DNA of 64,000 nt from Anaerococcus urinomassiliensis (GCF_900128425.1 NZ_LT635782.1:535359-599358); one strand, 5' to 3'; positions 25,802 to 35,363 are shown, numbered from the stretch's first letter. Made by a program: numbers and translations. The notes: generated by a model from the letters alone, not told the origin.

Positions 25802-26591
25802 GTTTAGAAAAGCCGGTAAAATATATTATTTTGATGCGGGAAGCGAGAACTATAAATATAAGCAAAATCTGGTCGTAGAAACAGAAAATGGCTTGGAAAT
25901 AGGAGAAGTAGCCCTCATTAATCTTGAGATAGACGAAGAAAAATTTAATAAAAAATTAAAAAAAGTTGTAAGAATTGCTAATGACCAGGATTTGAAAAGA
26001 AAAATTCTAAACAATATTGAAGCTAAAGAAGCTTTAAAAGTTTGTCAAAGCCTAGCTGATTCATATAAACTCAATATGAAATTAGTTGATTCTTATTATA
26101 CCTTGGATAAGAACAAGTTAGTTTTCTTCTTCACATCTGATAAAAGAGTAGATTTTAGAGAGTTAGTAAAAGATTTGGCCCAAAGATTCAGATCTAGAAT
26201 AGAATTAAGGCAAATAGGGGTGAGAGATCACGCAAAACTCATCCAACACTTTGGAACTTGTGGCCAGCAATGTTGTTGTTCGAGGCACCTAACTGATTTT
26301 GTACCACTATCTATAAAATATGCTAAAGATCAAAACATAAGCCTTGATCCTGCAAAAATTTCTGGTGTATGTGGAAGACTAATGTGTTGTTTATCTTTTG
26401 AAGAAGATAATTACACGTACATGAAAAAAATAATGCCAAAATGTGGCCAAAAAGTAAATACTGAAGAGGGCTGTGGAGTTGTCCTAAGAAATGACTACGT
26501 AAAAGAAGAGTGTAGAGTTAGGATAAAATCTGACGATGAAGAAAATATAGAAAAGATTTTTAAGTTATCAGAAATAAACCTAGATATGTAA
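25782..26591 (+). CDS. ricT: PSP1/RicT family protein (YaaT-like)
   Basis: A 269-residue PSP1-domain protein. The cysteine-rich segment FGTCGQQCCCSRHL and the later GRLMCCLSFEED match RicT, which in B. subtilis forms a Fe-S-containing complex with RicA and RicF that affects RNase Y and sporulation. Its partners are not in the window, and nothing here shows that this organism sporulates. Translation starts at GTG 25782, inside the end of holB, with GGGGAGG upstream. Confidence 0.9.
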   Translation: MNVVGVRFRKAGKIYYFDAGSENYKYKQNLVVETENGLEIGEVALINLEIDEEKFNKKLKKVVRIANDQDLKRKILNNIEAKEALKVCQSLADSYKLNMKLVDSYYTLDKNKLVFFFTSDKRVDFRELVKDLAQRFRSRIELRQIGVRDHAKLIQHFGTCGQQCCCSRHLTDFVPLSIKYAKDQNISLDPAKISGVCGRLMCCLSFEEDNYTYMKKIMPKCGQKVNTEEGCGVVLRNDYVKEECRVRIKSDDEENIEKIFKLSEINLDM

Positions 26592-26609
26592 TTGATAACA
26601 ATTATCATT
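26592..26609 (+). promoter_or_regulatory. Fur/PerR-like palindrome upstream of ferredoxin
   Basis: TGATAACAATTATCA is a 7-1-7 inverted repeat as recognised by FUR-family repressors. It lies between a weak -35 and a TATAAT (about 26613-26618). It sits 55 bp upstream of the better ferredoxin promoter, so it may control a second, longer transcript. Confidence 0.45.
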
Positions 26610-26661
26610 TTGTATAATTTATCGAAATTTAGCCGTTTTAAGTATAAATATTAGCTTTTAG

Positions 26662-26690
26662 TTGACATTTTTGAATTAATAATGTATACT
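26662..26690 (+). promoter_or_regulatory. Strong consensus promoter of ferredoxin
   Basis: TTGACA (26662-26667) and TATACT (26685-26690) with an ideal 17-bp spacer; AGGAGG follows 19 bp later. Confidence 0.85.
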
Positions 26691-26720
26691 CATATTAGTA
26701 AAACATTAGGAGGTAAAATA

Positions 26721-26894
26721 ATGGCTTACGTAATAGACGCAGATACATGCATTTCATGTGGAACATGTGCAGGTGAATGTCCAGTAGACGCAATCTCAGC
26801 TGGAGATGATGCTTATGTAATCGAAGCAGATACATGTATTGATTGTGGAACTTGTGCTTCTGTTTGTCCAGTAGACGCAATTGATCCAGAATAA
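26721..26894 (+). CDS. 2[4Fe-4S] ferredoxin
   Basis: A 57-residue clostridial-type ferredoxin. Two CxxCxxCxxxCP motifs (CISCGTCAGECP and CIDCGTCASVCP) bind two [4Fe-4S] clusters in a pseudo-twofold repeat. It is the low-potential electron carrier for reactions such as pyruvate oxidation and radical-SAM activation. The start MAYVIDADTC at 26721 is set by AGGAGG eight bases upstream. It is monocistronic with a consensus promoter and a strong terminator, consistent with high expression. Confidence 0.97.
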   Translation: MAYVIDADTCISCGTCAGECPVDAISAGDDAYVIEADTCIDCGTCASVCPVDAIDPE

Positions 26895-26920
26895 AAAGTA
26901 CATAAAAATTTGACATATTA

Positions 26921-26951
26921 AAAACTACCAAGCTTGTCTTGGTAGTTTTTT
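26921..26951 (+). terminator. Intrinsic terminator after ferredoxin
   Basis: AAAACTACCAAG pairs with CTTGGTAGTTTT, followed by more T. Confidence 0.92.
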
Positions 26952-26984
26952 GTAAATATAATAATATTTTTGATAACAAACAAA

Positions 26985-27028
26985 AAAGACTTAGATAAGC
27001 TATTTATATGAAGCATCTAGGTCTTTTA
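26985..27028 (-). terminator. Terminator of tRNA-Thr(CGT)
   Basis: AAAGACTTAGAT and ATCTAGGTCTTT form a 12-bp stem. On the minus strand it is followed by a T-run, directly after the tRNA. Confidence 0.75.
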
Positions 27029-27036
27029 AAATTCTT

Positions 27037-27112
27037 TGGAGCTTCAAACAGGAATTGAACCTGCAACTTACGGTTTACGATACCGTTGCTCTGCCAATTG
27101 AGCTATTGAAGC
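27037..27112 (-). tRNA. trnT: tRNA-Thr (anticodon CGT)
   Basis: The reverse complement folds as a cloverleaf: acceptor GCTTCAA/TTGAAGC, anticodon stem ACGGT/ACCGT around the loop ATCGTAA, anticodon CGT, T-arm with GGTTCAATTCC, encoded CCA. It reads ACG codons, which are rare in this AT-rich sequence. Confidence 0.93.
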
Positions 27113-27124
27113 TTATAATAGGAT

Positions 27125-27152
27125 ATTATACTGATATATTGAAATAATCAAA
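27125..27152 (-). promoter_or_regulatory. Candidate promoter of tRNA-Thr(CGT)
   Basis: Minus strand TTTGAT (27152-27147) and TATAAT (27130-27125), 16-bp spacer, 12 bp before the mature tRNA. Confidence 0.5.
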
Positions 27153-27216
27153 GTTGGTTTTTAAAAAAATATTTGTATGTAATTTCTAATTTGATATAAT
27201 TATAAAAGGAGTTACT

Positions 27217-28413
27217 ATGGATTTATCATTTATTCTTAGACAATTACAGACTTTATCAACAGATTATAAAATAGCACTAGTCCCACTTGCAATAATTATT
27301 TTAAACTTGCTTATTTTTTTAGTGTCCAAAACATTTAGAAAAGCAGGACTCTTTGTGCTTGTTTTGGCTTTTGCTATCGATTATGCAATTAAGATGCTTC
27401 CTTTTGACCTTTATGGTCAGATAGCTTGGTTATATAATGCTGTAACTGGTCTTTATATTCTTGGTTTTATAATATTTTTCTTAAAAGTGTTAAAGATGTC
27501 AATAAGAATTAATAATAACGCGAGAAAATCTGAGACGAATGAAAATTCTAAGTTTAAAGATTTTCTTAAATTCACTGGGGTTATGCCCTTTGTTTTGATG
27601 CTTGTAATTAACTTGTTTAACTATAATGATATAATTCCAAAAAATATATTAACTATTCTAACTTCTATTAGTTTTATTTATATGACCATAAAAACTGTCT
27701 ATTCTACATCAAAATACTTATCTAGCAAAGATAATTTTATCTTAAAAGATAGGATGGATTTTAAAGAAATTCAAGAGTTTTTGGATGAGGACGAGAAGCT
27801 AGAAAATAAAACCAATTCAAAGAATCAAGGTAGAAGAACGAGGAAATTTTCTGATATAGATGATGATGGTGATGAAACTATCAAGATATATGAAAAGCCA
27901 AAAAAATCTAACAGTTCTCACTTAAACGCAAATGATTATAAATTTGTAAAAGTTCCTAGCTCAAAAAATGAATTTCATGGAAGTCCAGCTACTAACAAAC
28001 TTTCAAATACTGATATAATCAAACTTGTATCTGGAGATTTTGAAGATAGTAAAAATATAACGGTTATGTCTATTACTGACCTTAGAAGTGGGGAAGTAAC
28101 TAGCTATGAAAGTAAGAGGCCGATTTTGAAAATTCACGAAGAAAACGAATATAAAATCGATTTAGAATTTGAGACTGTGAATGAATATGACTATGGTAGA
28201 TTTATTGATATACTTTTACTTTACTCTAAGGATAAGGATAGATATAAATTTGAACTTGAAGTAGCGCCATCGAAAGCCCCTAACAATAAGATAATATTTT
28301 TTGATCCGTCAAATGTATATGACATAGATGAGAGTGACTATGCTAATGTTGGGGGAAAGATTATTAGTATGAATTTTCCAAAATATAAGATAAATTTCAT
28401 AACTGGTAACTAG
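27217..28413 (+). CDS. Hypothetical membrane protein with cytoplasmic C-terminal domain
   Basis: I do not recognise this 398-residue protein. The N-terminal ~155 residues contain about five hydrophobic segments (for example IALVPLAIIILNLLIFLV, AGLFVLVLAFAIDYAI, LYILGFIIFFLKVL, FVLMLVINLF, ILTSISFIYMTIKTV). A charged linker then leads to a soluble domain of about 130 residues with a beta-rich look (NITVMSITDLRSGEVTSYES, YDYGRFIDILLLYSK, NNKIIFFDPSNVYDI). AAAGGAG precedes the start. It is 7 bp from the TraX-like gene and likely co-transcribed with it and tex. Confidence 0.7.
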   Translation: MDLSFILRQLQTLSTDYKIALVPLAIIILNLLIFLVSKTFRKAGLFVLVLAFAIDYAIKMLPFDLYGQIAWLYNAVTGLYILGFIIFFLKVLKMSIRINNNARKSETNENSKFKDFLKFTGVMPFVLMLVINLFNYNDIIPKNILTILTSISFIYMTIKTVYSTSKYLSSKDNFILKDRMDFKEIQEFLDEDEKLENKTNSKNQGRRTRKFSDIDDDGDETIKIYEKPKKSNSSHLNANDYKFVKVPSSKNEFHGSPATNKLSNTDIIKLVSGDFEDSKNITVMSITDLRSGEVTSYESKRPILKIHEENEYKIDLEFETVNEYDYGRFIDILLLYSKDKDRYKFELEVAPSKAPNNKIIFFDPSNVYDIDESDYANVGGKIISMNFPKYKINFITGN

Positions 28414-28420
28414 GAGTTTT

Positions 28421-29194
28421 ATGGATATACTAAAGGTAAATTCTTTAGAAGAATATAATAGAATTTGGAATAGAGATAGGTCGTATTTAAGTGCAGCCCA
28501 TCTAAAATGGATAGCTATTTTTACTATGCTCTTATCTCATCTTGCCCAAACGAATTTAATGTATAACATGGGCGAAGAATATTGGTTTATGGCTGATATT
28601 TTTGTTTTTATCGGCAGAATAGCCATGCCAATATTTTGCTTTTTTACTGTCCAAGCTATAATTTACACAAAAAACTATAAGAAATATTTTTTTAGACTTT
28701 TAGCTTTTGCATTGGTCGCTGAAGTTCCTTATGATTTAGCATTTTACGAAAAGCCTTTTTACTTATATGGACAGAATGTTATATTTACAATCTTAATTGC
28801 AGCTTTTGCTATTTTTTTGATTGACAAGCTTTTAAAGCGAGATGAAAACATTATAATAAATATTGTCGGTATTATTTTAATAACTATAGCTGCAATGTAC
28901 TTGGCCGCATTATTAAGGACAGATTATTCATCCATGGGTGTAGTAGCTATAGTTTTAATATATTTGGCAAGAAATAATAAAATATTAAGTGCTTTAGCCT
29001 TGATGATAGGATTTTTGTTTGAATTTGAAGTATGGGGATCTGTTATACCAATTAGTTATGGATTTGTATATTTAGCTATCCCCTTAATTATGTTATATAA
29101 CGGAAAAAGAGGGAAACAAAATAAATGGGCTTTTTATATTTTTTATCCAGCTCATTTATTAGTAATTTATTTGTTGAAACTATTAATTTTATAA
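28421..29194 (+). CDS. TraX-family membrane protein
   Basis: A 257-residue integral membrane protein of the TraX family (PF05857). It begins LSAAHLKWIAIFTMLLSHLAQT, followed by FIGRIAMPIFCFFTVQAI and about eight hydrophobic helices, and ends in FYIFYPAHLLVIYLLKLL, a segment shared with acyltransferase-3-like proteins. F-plasmid TraX acetylates pilin, but chromosomal homologues in Firmicutes have no known substrate. No conjugation genes are nearby. Confidence 0.82.
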   Translation: MDILKVNSLEEYNRIWNRDRSYLSAAHLKWIAIFTMLLSHLAQTNLMYNMGEEYWFMADIFVFIGRIAMPIFCFFTVQAIIYTKNYKKYFFRLLAFALVAEVPYDLAFYEKPFYLYGQNVIFTILIAAFAIFLIDKLLKRDENIIINIVGIILITIAAMYLAALLRTDYSSMGVVAIVLIYLARNNKILSALALMIGFLFEFEVWGSVIPISYGFVYLAIPLIMLYNGKRGKQNKWAFYIFYPAHLLVIYLLKLLIL

Positions 29195-29203
29195 AAGGAA
29201 ATT

Positions 29204-31291
29204 ATGGATATAATACATATTTTATCAGAGCAATTAAATCTAGAAGAAGAAAAAATTAAAAGTGTTAGAGACTTACTAGATGAAGGTTCTACAGTAGCCT
29301 TTATTGCAAGATATAGAAAAGAAAAAACTGGAAATTTAACTGACGTTGAAATTAGAGAAATTGAAAAGAACCTTAATAAACTCAGAAATGTTGAGAAAAG
29401 ACAAGAGGAAATAATAAATTCTATAGAATCTCAAGACAAGCTTACAGAAGAGCTTAAGGAGCAAATCCTATCTACTAATTCTCTAACTTTGCTAGAAGAT
29501 ATCTATAGCCCTTATAAGAAAAAAAGAAAGACAAGGGCTGATGTTGCAAGGGAGATTGGTCTTGAAGACTTATATAAGTATTTATTTTCCGAAGCTAAAG
29601 ATCAAGAAGATGCATTAAACGCTGCCAAAGATTTTATAAATGATGATGTGGAAAATTCTGAGCTAGCTATTGAAAAAGCTCTTGACATTATGGCTGAAGA
29701 TATTTCTAACAATATAGATGCTAGAAATATTACAAGACGTGATGGAATGATAAGAGCAAGAATAATTGCAAGTGAAAAAGAAGATCCCGAAAATCTTTAC
29801 CAAACTTATTATGATTTTTCTAAAAAACTAAAAGATATGAAGTCTTATCAAATCTTAGCCTTAAATCGTGCTGAAAAGGAAGGCGCTCTTGTTATAAAAG
29901 TTGAGTTTTCAGATGATTATAACAAGAAATTAATCAGCAACTTATATGAAGTAAATAATGACTACCAAAAATCACTGCTTGATAAGTCTATTGATGATGC
30001 ATATAAGAGATTGATATTGCCATCTATAACAACAGAGCTTAGAAATTTCCTTACAGAGAATGCAGAAGATGAATCTATAAAGGTATTTTCGAATAACTTA
30101 AAACCTTATTTATTACAAAGACCTATAAAAGGGAAAAATGTAATGGGACTTGATCCTGGCTATAGGACAGGTTGTAAGGTAGCAGTAGTTGACCAAAATG
30201 GTAAATACTTAGACCAAGCTGTTATTTACCCAGTCACACCCCACAAGAAAGAAAAAGAATCTATTGCTATATTGAAAAGCTTAATAGAAAAGTATGATGT
30301 TACTCTAATAGCTTTGGGAAATGCAACTGCTAGTAGGGAAACAGAAGTTTTTGTAAATAAGTTATTAGAAGAAATAGATAAAGATATAGCGTATGCTGTA
30401 GTAAACGAGGCGGGGGCTTCTGTATATTCTGCATCAAGTCTTGGTGAAGAAGAATTTCCAGACCTTGATGTAACTATCCGTGGAGCTATATCCATGGCCA
30501 GACGACTCCAAGATCCTATGGCAGAACTTGTAAAAATTGAGCCGAAACATATTGGTGTAGGCCAATACCAACACGATATTAACGAGAAAAAGCTTGATGA
30601 AGAGCTCTCAAAAGTTGTAGAAGATGCAGTAAATGAAGTTGGAGTTACTATTAATAATGCCTCATACAAGCTATTGTCATATGTATCTGGTCTTAACTTA
30701 ACAATTGCAAAACGTATAGAGGACGAGTTTAAAGAAGGAAATCTAGTCTATAGAAAAGATTTGAAAAAAGTTAAGGGTCTTGGAGATAAAACATTTAAAC
30801 TTGCAGCAGGATTTTTGAGATTTCCTGATTCACCAGAACTTCTAGATAATACAGGTGTCCATCCTGAAAGTTACAAGATAGCAAAAAAGGTTAAAGACTT
30901 AGATTTAAACGAAATTGATATAGAAAAGCTTGCTGAAAAATTGGAAGTTGGAAGGCCGACTTTAGAAGATATAGTAAGTGAGCTTAAAAAGCCTGGAAGA
31001 GACCCTAGGGAAGATAATCCAGAAATCCTCACTAAATCAGAAATAATGACCATTGACGATTTGAAAATAGGGGATGAACTTACAGGTAAGGTTAGAAATA
31101 TAACAGATTTTGGGGCTTTTGTAGATATAGGAGTTGGAATTGATGGACTAGTCCATATTTCAAATATCAGCAATAAATTCATCAAAGACCCAAATGAAGT
31201 TTTAACTAATTCAGAAATTGTAAGAGTAAGAATAATAGAGATAGATAAAAAAAGAGAAAGAATTGGTTTATCCATGAAGGATATTAATTAA
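29204..31291 (+). CDS. tex: Tex-family RNA-binding transcription accessory protein
   Basis: A 695-residue Tex protein. The domains run in order: an N-terminal helical region, a YqgF/RNase H-like fold (NVMGLDPGYRTGCKVAVVD), two helix-hairpin-helix segments (VSGLNLTIAKRIE and LKKVKGLGDKTFKLAAGFLR) and a C-terminal S1 RNA-binding domain (GDELTGKVRNITDFGAFVDIGVGIDGLVHIS). The family is widely conserved and linked to transcription and RNA turnover. It is followed 8 bp later by proS. Confidence 0.95.
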   Translation: MDIIHILSEQLNLEEEKIKSVRDLLDEGSTVAFIARYRKEKTGNLTDVEIREIEKNLNKLRNVEKRQEEIINSIESQDKLTEELKEQILSTNSLTLLEDIYSPYKKKRKTRADVAREIGLEDLYKYLFSEAKDQEDALNAAKDFINDDVENSELAIEKALDIMAEDISNNIDARNITRRDGMIRARIIASEKEDPENLYQTYYDFSKKLKDMKSYQILALNRAEKEGALVIKVEFSDDYNKKLISNLYEVNNDYQKSLLDKSIDDAYKRLILPSITTELRNFLTENAEDESIKVFSNNLKPYLLQRPIKGKNVMGLDPGYRTGCKVAVVDQNGKYLDQAVIYPVTPHKKEKESIAILKSLIEKYDVTLIALGNATASRETEVFVNKLLEEIDKDIAYAVVNEAGASVYSASSLGEEEFPDLDVTIRGAISMARRLQDPMAELVKIEPKHIGVGQYQHDINEKKLDEELSKVVEDAVNEVGVTINNASYKLLSYVSGLNLTIAKRIEDEFKEGNLVYRKDLKKVKGLGDKTFKLAAGFLRFPDSPELLDNTGVHPESYKIAKKVKDLDLNEIDIEKLAEKLEVGRPTLEDIVSELKKPGRDPREDNPEILTKSEIMTIDDLKIGDELTGKVRNITDFGAFVDIGVGIDGLVHISNISNKFIKDPNEVLTNSEIVRVRIIEIDKKRERIGLSMKDIN

Positions 31292-31299
31292 GGAGAATT

Positions 31300-33012
31300 A
31301 TGAGATTATCAAAGTATTATATGCCAACACTAAGGGAAGACCCAGTTGATGCAGAGACAGCAAGCCATAAGCTCTTAGTAAGAGGAGCGTTTATTAGAAA
31401 ACAAGCTAGTGGTATCTATTCATTCCTACCATTAGGACAAAAAGTTAAAAATAAGATCATAGACATAGTAAAGGAAGCTATGGATGGACATGATTCTATA
31501 GAAATTTCTACATCTATATTACAAGATAAAGAAATTTGGGAGAAAAGTGGACGTTGGGATACTTTTGGTCCAGAAATGTTCAAGATAAAAGATAGGAACG
31601 AAAGAGAGTACGCCCTAGGACCTACAGCAGAAGAAGCTCTAACAGATTTAGTTAAAAACGAACTAAATTCTTACAAGCAACTTCCATTAAATTTATATCA
31701 AATAGTAGATAAATTTAGGGATGAAAAAAGACCTAGATTTGGTATCAACAGAAGCCGTGACTTCTTGATGAAAGATGCTTATTCTTTTGACAAAGATCAA
31801 AAAGGCTTGGAAGAATCCTACCAATTGATGTGGGATGCCTATGTAGAGGCTTTTGATAAGATGGGTCTTGATTACAAGATTGTAGAAGGTGACACTGGTT
31901 CAATGGGTGGAAGAATGTCCCATGAATTCATAGCACTAGCAGAAACAGGTGAAGGAGTGATTTTCTTTACTGAAAATTCTGACTATGCCGCTACTGATGA
32001 GAAGGCTCGCTTTAAATTTGAACCTATAGTAGAAGATTTAAAAGAGCTTGAACTTGTAGAAACACCAAATGTAACTACTATAGAAGAAGTTAGTGAATTC
32101 TTAGCAATTCCATCTAATAAATTTGCGAAAGTAGTCGACTTGATGGTAAAAAATGAGCCGATCTTTGTAGTGATTCCTGGTGATCGCGAATTAAATGAAG
32201 CAAAACTTTTGTCATATTTAAAGGTTGCTGAACACGATATTGAGATGATGGATGATGAAACCATAGAGAAGATCACAGGAGCAAAAGCAGGATTTACAGG
32301 ACCTATTGGCTTAGAAGATGTGAGAGTACTTGTTGATGAATCTATAACAAAAATAAACAATGTTGTAATAGGTGCAAATAAAACTGATCACCACTATATA
32401 AATGCAAATTTTGCTAGAGATTTTGAAGGTGAAGTTGTAGAAGACCTACTTACAGCCAAGGAAGGTGATATGGCCTATGATGAAACGGGTATATTAAAAT
32501 CTGCTCGTGGTATAGAAGTGGGCAATATTTTCCAATTAGGTACTAAGTATTCTGAGAGTCTAGAAGCATATTTCCTAGATGAAAATGGCAAACAACAACC
32601 ATTTATTATGGGTAGCTATGGTATAGGTATATCAAGATCAATTTCAGCTATTGTTGAACAAAATTATGATGAAAAAGGAATAATATGGCCAACATCTGTA
32701 GCACCATTTGAAGCTATGATTACTATCATAAATATTAATGATGAAAATCAAATGAGGCTTGGAGAAGAAATTTACCAAGAATTAAGGAAAAAAGGTATAG
32801 ATGTTCTCCTTGATGATAGAAAAGAAAGAGCTGGAGTTAAATTCAACGACCGAGATCTCATAGGTATTCCATATAGGATAACTGTAGGAAAAGATGCAAA
32901 AGATAATGTAGTTGAATATTCTACAAGAAAAGAAATGCAAATTGAAAAGATTGATAAATCAAAAGCTATAGAAGAAGTTATTTCATCTGTAAGAGAAGAC
33001 TTGGCAAGATAA
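31300..33012 (+). CDS. proS: Prolyl-tRNA synthetase
   Basis: The 570-residue class II synthetase of bacterial type. It begins MRLSKYYMPTLREDPVDAETASHKLLVRGAFIRKQASGIYSFLPLG. Motif 2 lies in YQIVDKFRDEKRPRFGINRSRDFLMKDAYSFD. The INS editing domain is inserted between motifs 2 and 3 (around DDETIEKITGAKAGFTGPIGL), and motif 3 is IMGSYGIGISRSI. The anticodon-binding domain ends the protein (GIDVLLDDRKERAGVKFNDRDLIGIPYRITVG). AGGAG precedes the ATG. No T-box leader is visible. Confidence 0.97.
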   Translation: MRLSKYYMPTLREDPVDAETASHKLLVRGAFIRKQASGIYSFLPLGQKVKNKIIDIVKEAMDGHDSIEISTSILQDKEIWEKSGRWDTFGPEMFKIKDRNEREYALGPTAEEALTDLVKNELNSYKQLPLNLYQIVDKFRDEKRPRFGINRSRDFLMKDAYSFDKDQKGLEESYQLMWDAYVEAFDKMGLDYKIVEGDTGSMGGRMSHEFIALAETGEGVIFFTENSDYAATDEKARFKFEPIVEDLKELELVETPNVTTIEEVSEFLAIPSNKFAKVVDLMVKNEPIFVVIPGDRELNEAKLLSYLKVAEHDIEMMDDETIEKITGAKAGFTGPIGLEDVRVLVDESITKINNVVIGANKTDHHYINANFARDFEGEVVEDLLTAKEGDMAYDETGILKSARGIEVGNIFQLGTKYSESLEAYFLDENGKQQPFIMGSYGIGISRSISAIVEQNYDEKGIIWPTSVAPFEAMITIININDENQMRLGEEIYQELRKKGIDVLLDDRKERAGVKFNDRDLIGIPYRITVGKDAKDNVVEYSTRKEMQIEKIDKSKAIEEVISSVREDLAR

Positions 33013-33066
33013 AAAGGGTATCATCTTAGTAGTAAAGAAACTTATTTAAATTATAAGGAGAAAATA

Positions 33067-33933
33067 ATGATAGTTAATGCAAAAGAATTCTTAGACAAAG
33101 CTTATGAAAATGGATATGCTATAGGACATTTCAACACAAATAACCTAGAATGGACTAGAGCAATCCTTGAAGCAGCAGAAGAAAAACAAACTGCTGTTAT
33201 CATAGCATCATCTGAAGGTGCTGCAAAATACATGGGTGGATTTAGAGTAGTAGCTGACCTAGTTCGTGCTATGCACGATGAGTTAAACATAACTGTTCCA
33301 GTTGCCATACACCTAGACCATGGAACATATGAAGGCGCAAAATCTTGTATAGAAGCAGGATTTACTTCAGTAATGTTTGATGGATCAAGCCTTCCACTTG
33401 ATGAAAACCTTGAAAAAACTCGTGAAATAGTAGAACTTGCTCATGCTAAAAACATTTCTGTAGAAGCAGAGGTTGGTGGCATCGGTGGAGAAGAAGATGG
33501 CGTAGCAAGCGAAGGAGAACTTGCAGATGTAGAAGAATGTAAGAAGATAGCTTCTTGTGGTATTGACTTCTTAGCTGCAGGTATAGGTAATATTCACGGA
33601 GTTTATCCAGAAAATTGGAAAGGATTAAACTTTGATAGATTAAAAGAAATTTCTGATGCAGTAAATATGCCAATCGTACTTCACGGTGGTACAGGTATAC
33701 CTGAAGATCAAGTTAAAAAGGCCATAGAACTTGGTGTTTCAAAGATCAATGTAAATACAGAATGTCAAATAGCTTTTGCTAAAGAAACTCGAAAATACAT
33801 CGAAGAAGGCAAAGACCAACAAGGTAAAGGCTTTGATCCAAGAAAACTACTAGCACCAGGAACAAAGGCTATCAAAGAAGTTGTTTATGAAAAAATAGCT
33901 ATGATGGGTTCAGAAGGCTCTGCTAATAAATAG
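33067..33933 (+). CDS. fba: Class II fructose-bisphosphate aldolase
   Basis: A 288-residue zinc-dependent aldolase that splits fructose-1,6-bisphosphate in glycolysis. The zinc/active-site motifs are PVAIHLDHGTYEGA, SVEAEVGGIGGEEDG, IGNIHGVYPENW and IVLHGGTGIPEDQVKKAIELGVSKINVNTE. The related tagatose-bisphosphate aldolases share these motifs, so substrate preference is inferred from the housekeeping setting. AAGGAG lies upstream and a terminator downstream. Confidence 0.93.
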   Translation: MIVNAKEFLDKAYENGYAIGHFNTNNLEWTRAILEAAEEKQTAVIIASSEGAAKYMGGFRVVADLVRAMHDELNITVPVAIHLDHGTYEGAKSCIEAGFTSVMFDGSSLPLDENLEKTREIVELAHAKNISVEAEVGGIGGEEDGVASEGELADVEECKKIASCGIDFLAAGIGNIHGVYPENWKGLNFDRLKEISDAVNMPIVLHGGTGIPEDQVKKAIELGVSKINVNTECQIAFAKETRKYIEEGKDQQGKGFDPRKLLAPGTKAIKEVVYEKIAMMGSEGSANK

Positions 33934-33950
33934 TAAAAAAAGATTTAAAG

Positions 33951-33975
33951 TAAAGGGCCTTTGGGTCCTTTATTT
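33951..33975 (+). terminator. Intrinsic terminator after fba
   Basis: AAAGGGCC/GGGTCCTTT stem followed by T-rich sequence, 15 bp before the rho start. Confidence 0.7.
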
Positions 33976-33989
33976 CTATTAAGGAATAT

Positions 33990-35294
33990 ATGACAAATTA
34001 CCAAGAAAATACAGTAGCTGAACTGAGAGAAATTGCCAAAGAATTAGAAATCTCTTCAGTTACTAAATATAAAAAAGATGAATTAATAAAACTAATCGAG
34101 CAAGCTCAAAAAGAAAATGAAGAAGATAAAAAAGAAAAACAAGACAATGATCTGGGAGCTAAGTTTGATTGTGAGGGTGTGCTAGAAATCTTACCAGATG
34201 GTTATGGATTCCTAAGATCTGACCTTTATGAGCAAGGTGACGATGATATATATGTACCTCCTAAGCAAATAAAGATGTTTAGACTAAAAACAGGAGATTA
34301 CATAAGAGGAATCGCCCGTGAAAAACATGACAAAGATAAATTTGCTCCATTAATATTTGTAACAGATGTAAATGGTATAAAACCTGGCGAAGCCTTTAAT
34401 AGAATAAGTTTTGAAGACTTAACACCTATATATCCAGATGAAAGATTACAATTAGAAAGATCTAAAGATAGTTTATCAGGCAGAATTATTGACATCATAT
34501 CTCCTATAGGCAAGGGACAAAGAGGTCTGATAGTTTCTCAACCTAAGGCAGGAAAGACAACCTTAATTAAAGAAATAGAAAGATCAATTGAGAAAAACTA
34601 TGATGATGTAAAAATTTTTGTACTCTTAATTGACGAAAGACCAGAGGAAGTTACAGACTTTATTAGATTTGTAAATGAATACAGGGATCCTTCAAACGAT
34701 TATATGAGAACAGAAGTTGCCTCATCAACATTTGATATGCATCCACAAAATCACGTAGATATTGCAGATATGATTTTGGAAAGAGCTAAGAGGTTTGTAG
34801 AAGATAAAAAGGACGTTGTAATTCTACTTGACTCTATAACAAGGCTTACAAGAGCTTATAACATAGTAACTCCTCAGTCAGGCAAAACTTTATCTGGTGG
34901 ACTTGACCCAATGGCTCTTGTTGGGCCAAAACAATTTTTTGGTGCGGCAAGAAATATTGAAGGTGGTGGATCTCTTACAATACTTGCGACAGCCCTAATT
35001 GATACTGGCTCTAGAATGGATGACCTCATTTTTGAGGAATTTAAAGGAACTGGTAATATGGAAGTCCACCTTGATAGAAGATTATCTGATAGGAGAATCT
35101 TCCCGGCTATAAATATAGAAAAATCATCTACTAGAAGGGAAGACTTACTACTAAATAAGGAAGAATTAGAGGCAGTATATAAGCTTAGAAAATCAGAATT
35201 AGATAAGACAGGATCAATTATTGAGCTCATTGACTTTATGAAAAAAACCGATTCTAATGATAAATTTGTAGATTTTATAAATAGAACACTTTAA
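33990..35294 (+). CDS. rho: Transcription termination factor Rho
   Basis: The 434-residue hexameric RNA helicase that ends transcription. The Rho_N domain (VAELREIAKELEISSVTKYKKDELIKLI) is followed by the cold-shock-like RNA-binding domain (FDCEGVLEILPDGYGFLRS). The ATPase domain has Walker A QPKAGKTTLIK, Walker B VVILLDSITRLTRAYN, and the Q- and R-loop region SGGLDPMALVGPKQFFGAARNIEGGGSLTI. It leads the rho-rpmE-prmC-prfA run conserved in Firmicutes. Confidence 0.97.
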   Translation: MTNYQENTVAELREIAKELEISSVTKYKKDELIKLIEQAQKENEEDKKEKQDNDLGAKFDCEGVLEILPDGYGFLRSDLYEQGDDDIYVPPKQIKMFRLKTGDYIRGIAREKHDKDKFAPLIFVTDVNGIKPGEAFNRISFEDLTPIYPDERLQLERSKDSLSGRIIDIISPIGKGQRGLIVSQPKAGKTTLIKEIERSIEKNYDDVKIFVLLIDERPEEVTDFIRFVNEYRDPSNDYMRTEVASSTFDMHPQNHVDIADMILERAKRFVEDKKDVVILLDSITRLTRAYNIVTPQSGKTLSGGLDPMALVGPKQFFGAARNIEGGGSLTILATALIDTGSRMDDLIFEEFKGTGNMEVHLDRRLSDRRIFPAINIEKSSTRREDLLLNKEELEAVYKLRKSELDKTGSIIELIDFMKKTDSNDKFVDFINRTL

Positions 35295-35363
35295 CTTGAT
35301 TATAAGCTTTATACATGGTATAATCTTAAATGCTTATTGAATGAAGAAGATAGAGGTGTTTAT

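Noticed and set aside
25782..26591. ricT as evidence for sporulation
   Set aside because: ricT homologues occur in many non-spore-forming Firmicutes, and no spore-specific gene is in the window.
26695..26979. 94-codon minus-strand frame across ferredoxin
   Set aside because: It overlaps a certain ferredoxin gene and its terminator, and reads as low-complexity His/Leu sequence.
28421..29194. TraX-like gene as part of a conjugative element
   Set aside because: There are no relaxase, coupling-protein or type IV secretion genes nearby, and the neighbours are housekeeping genes.
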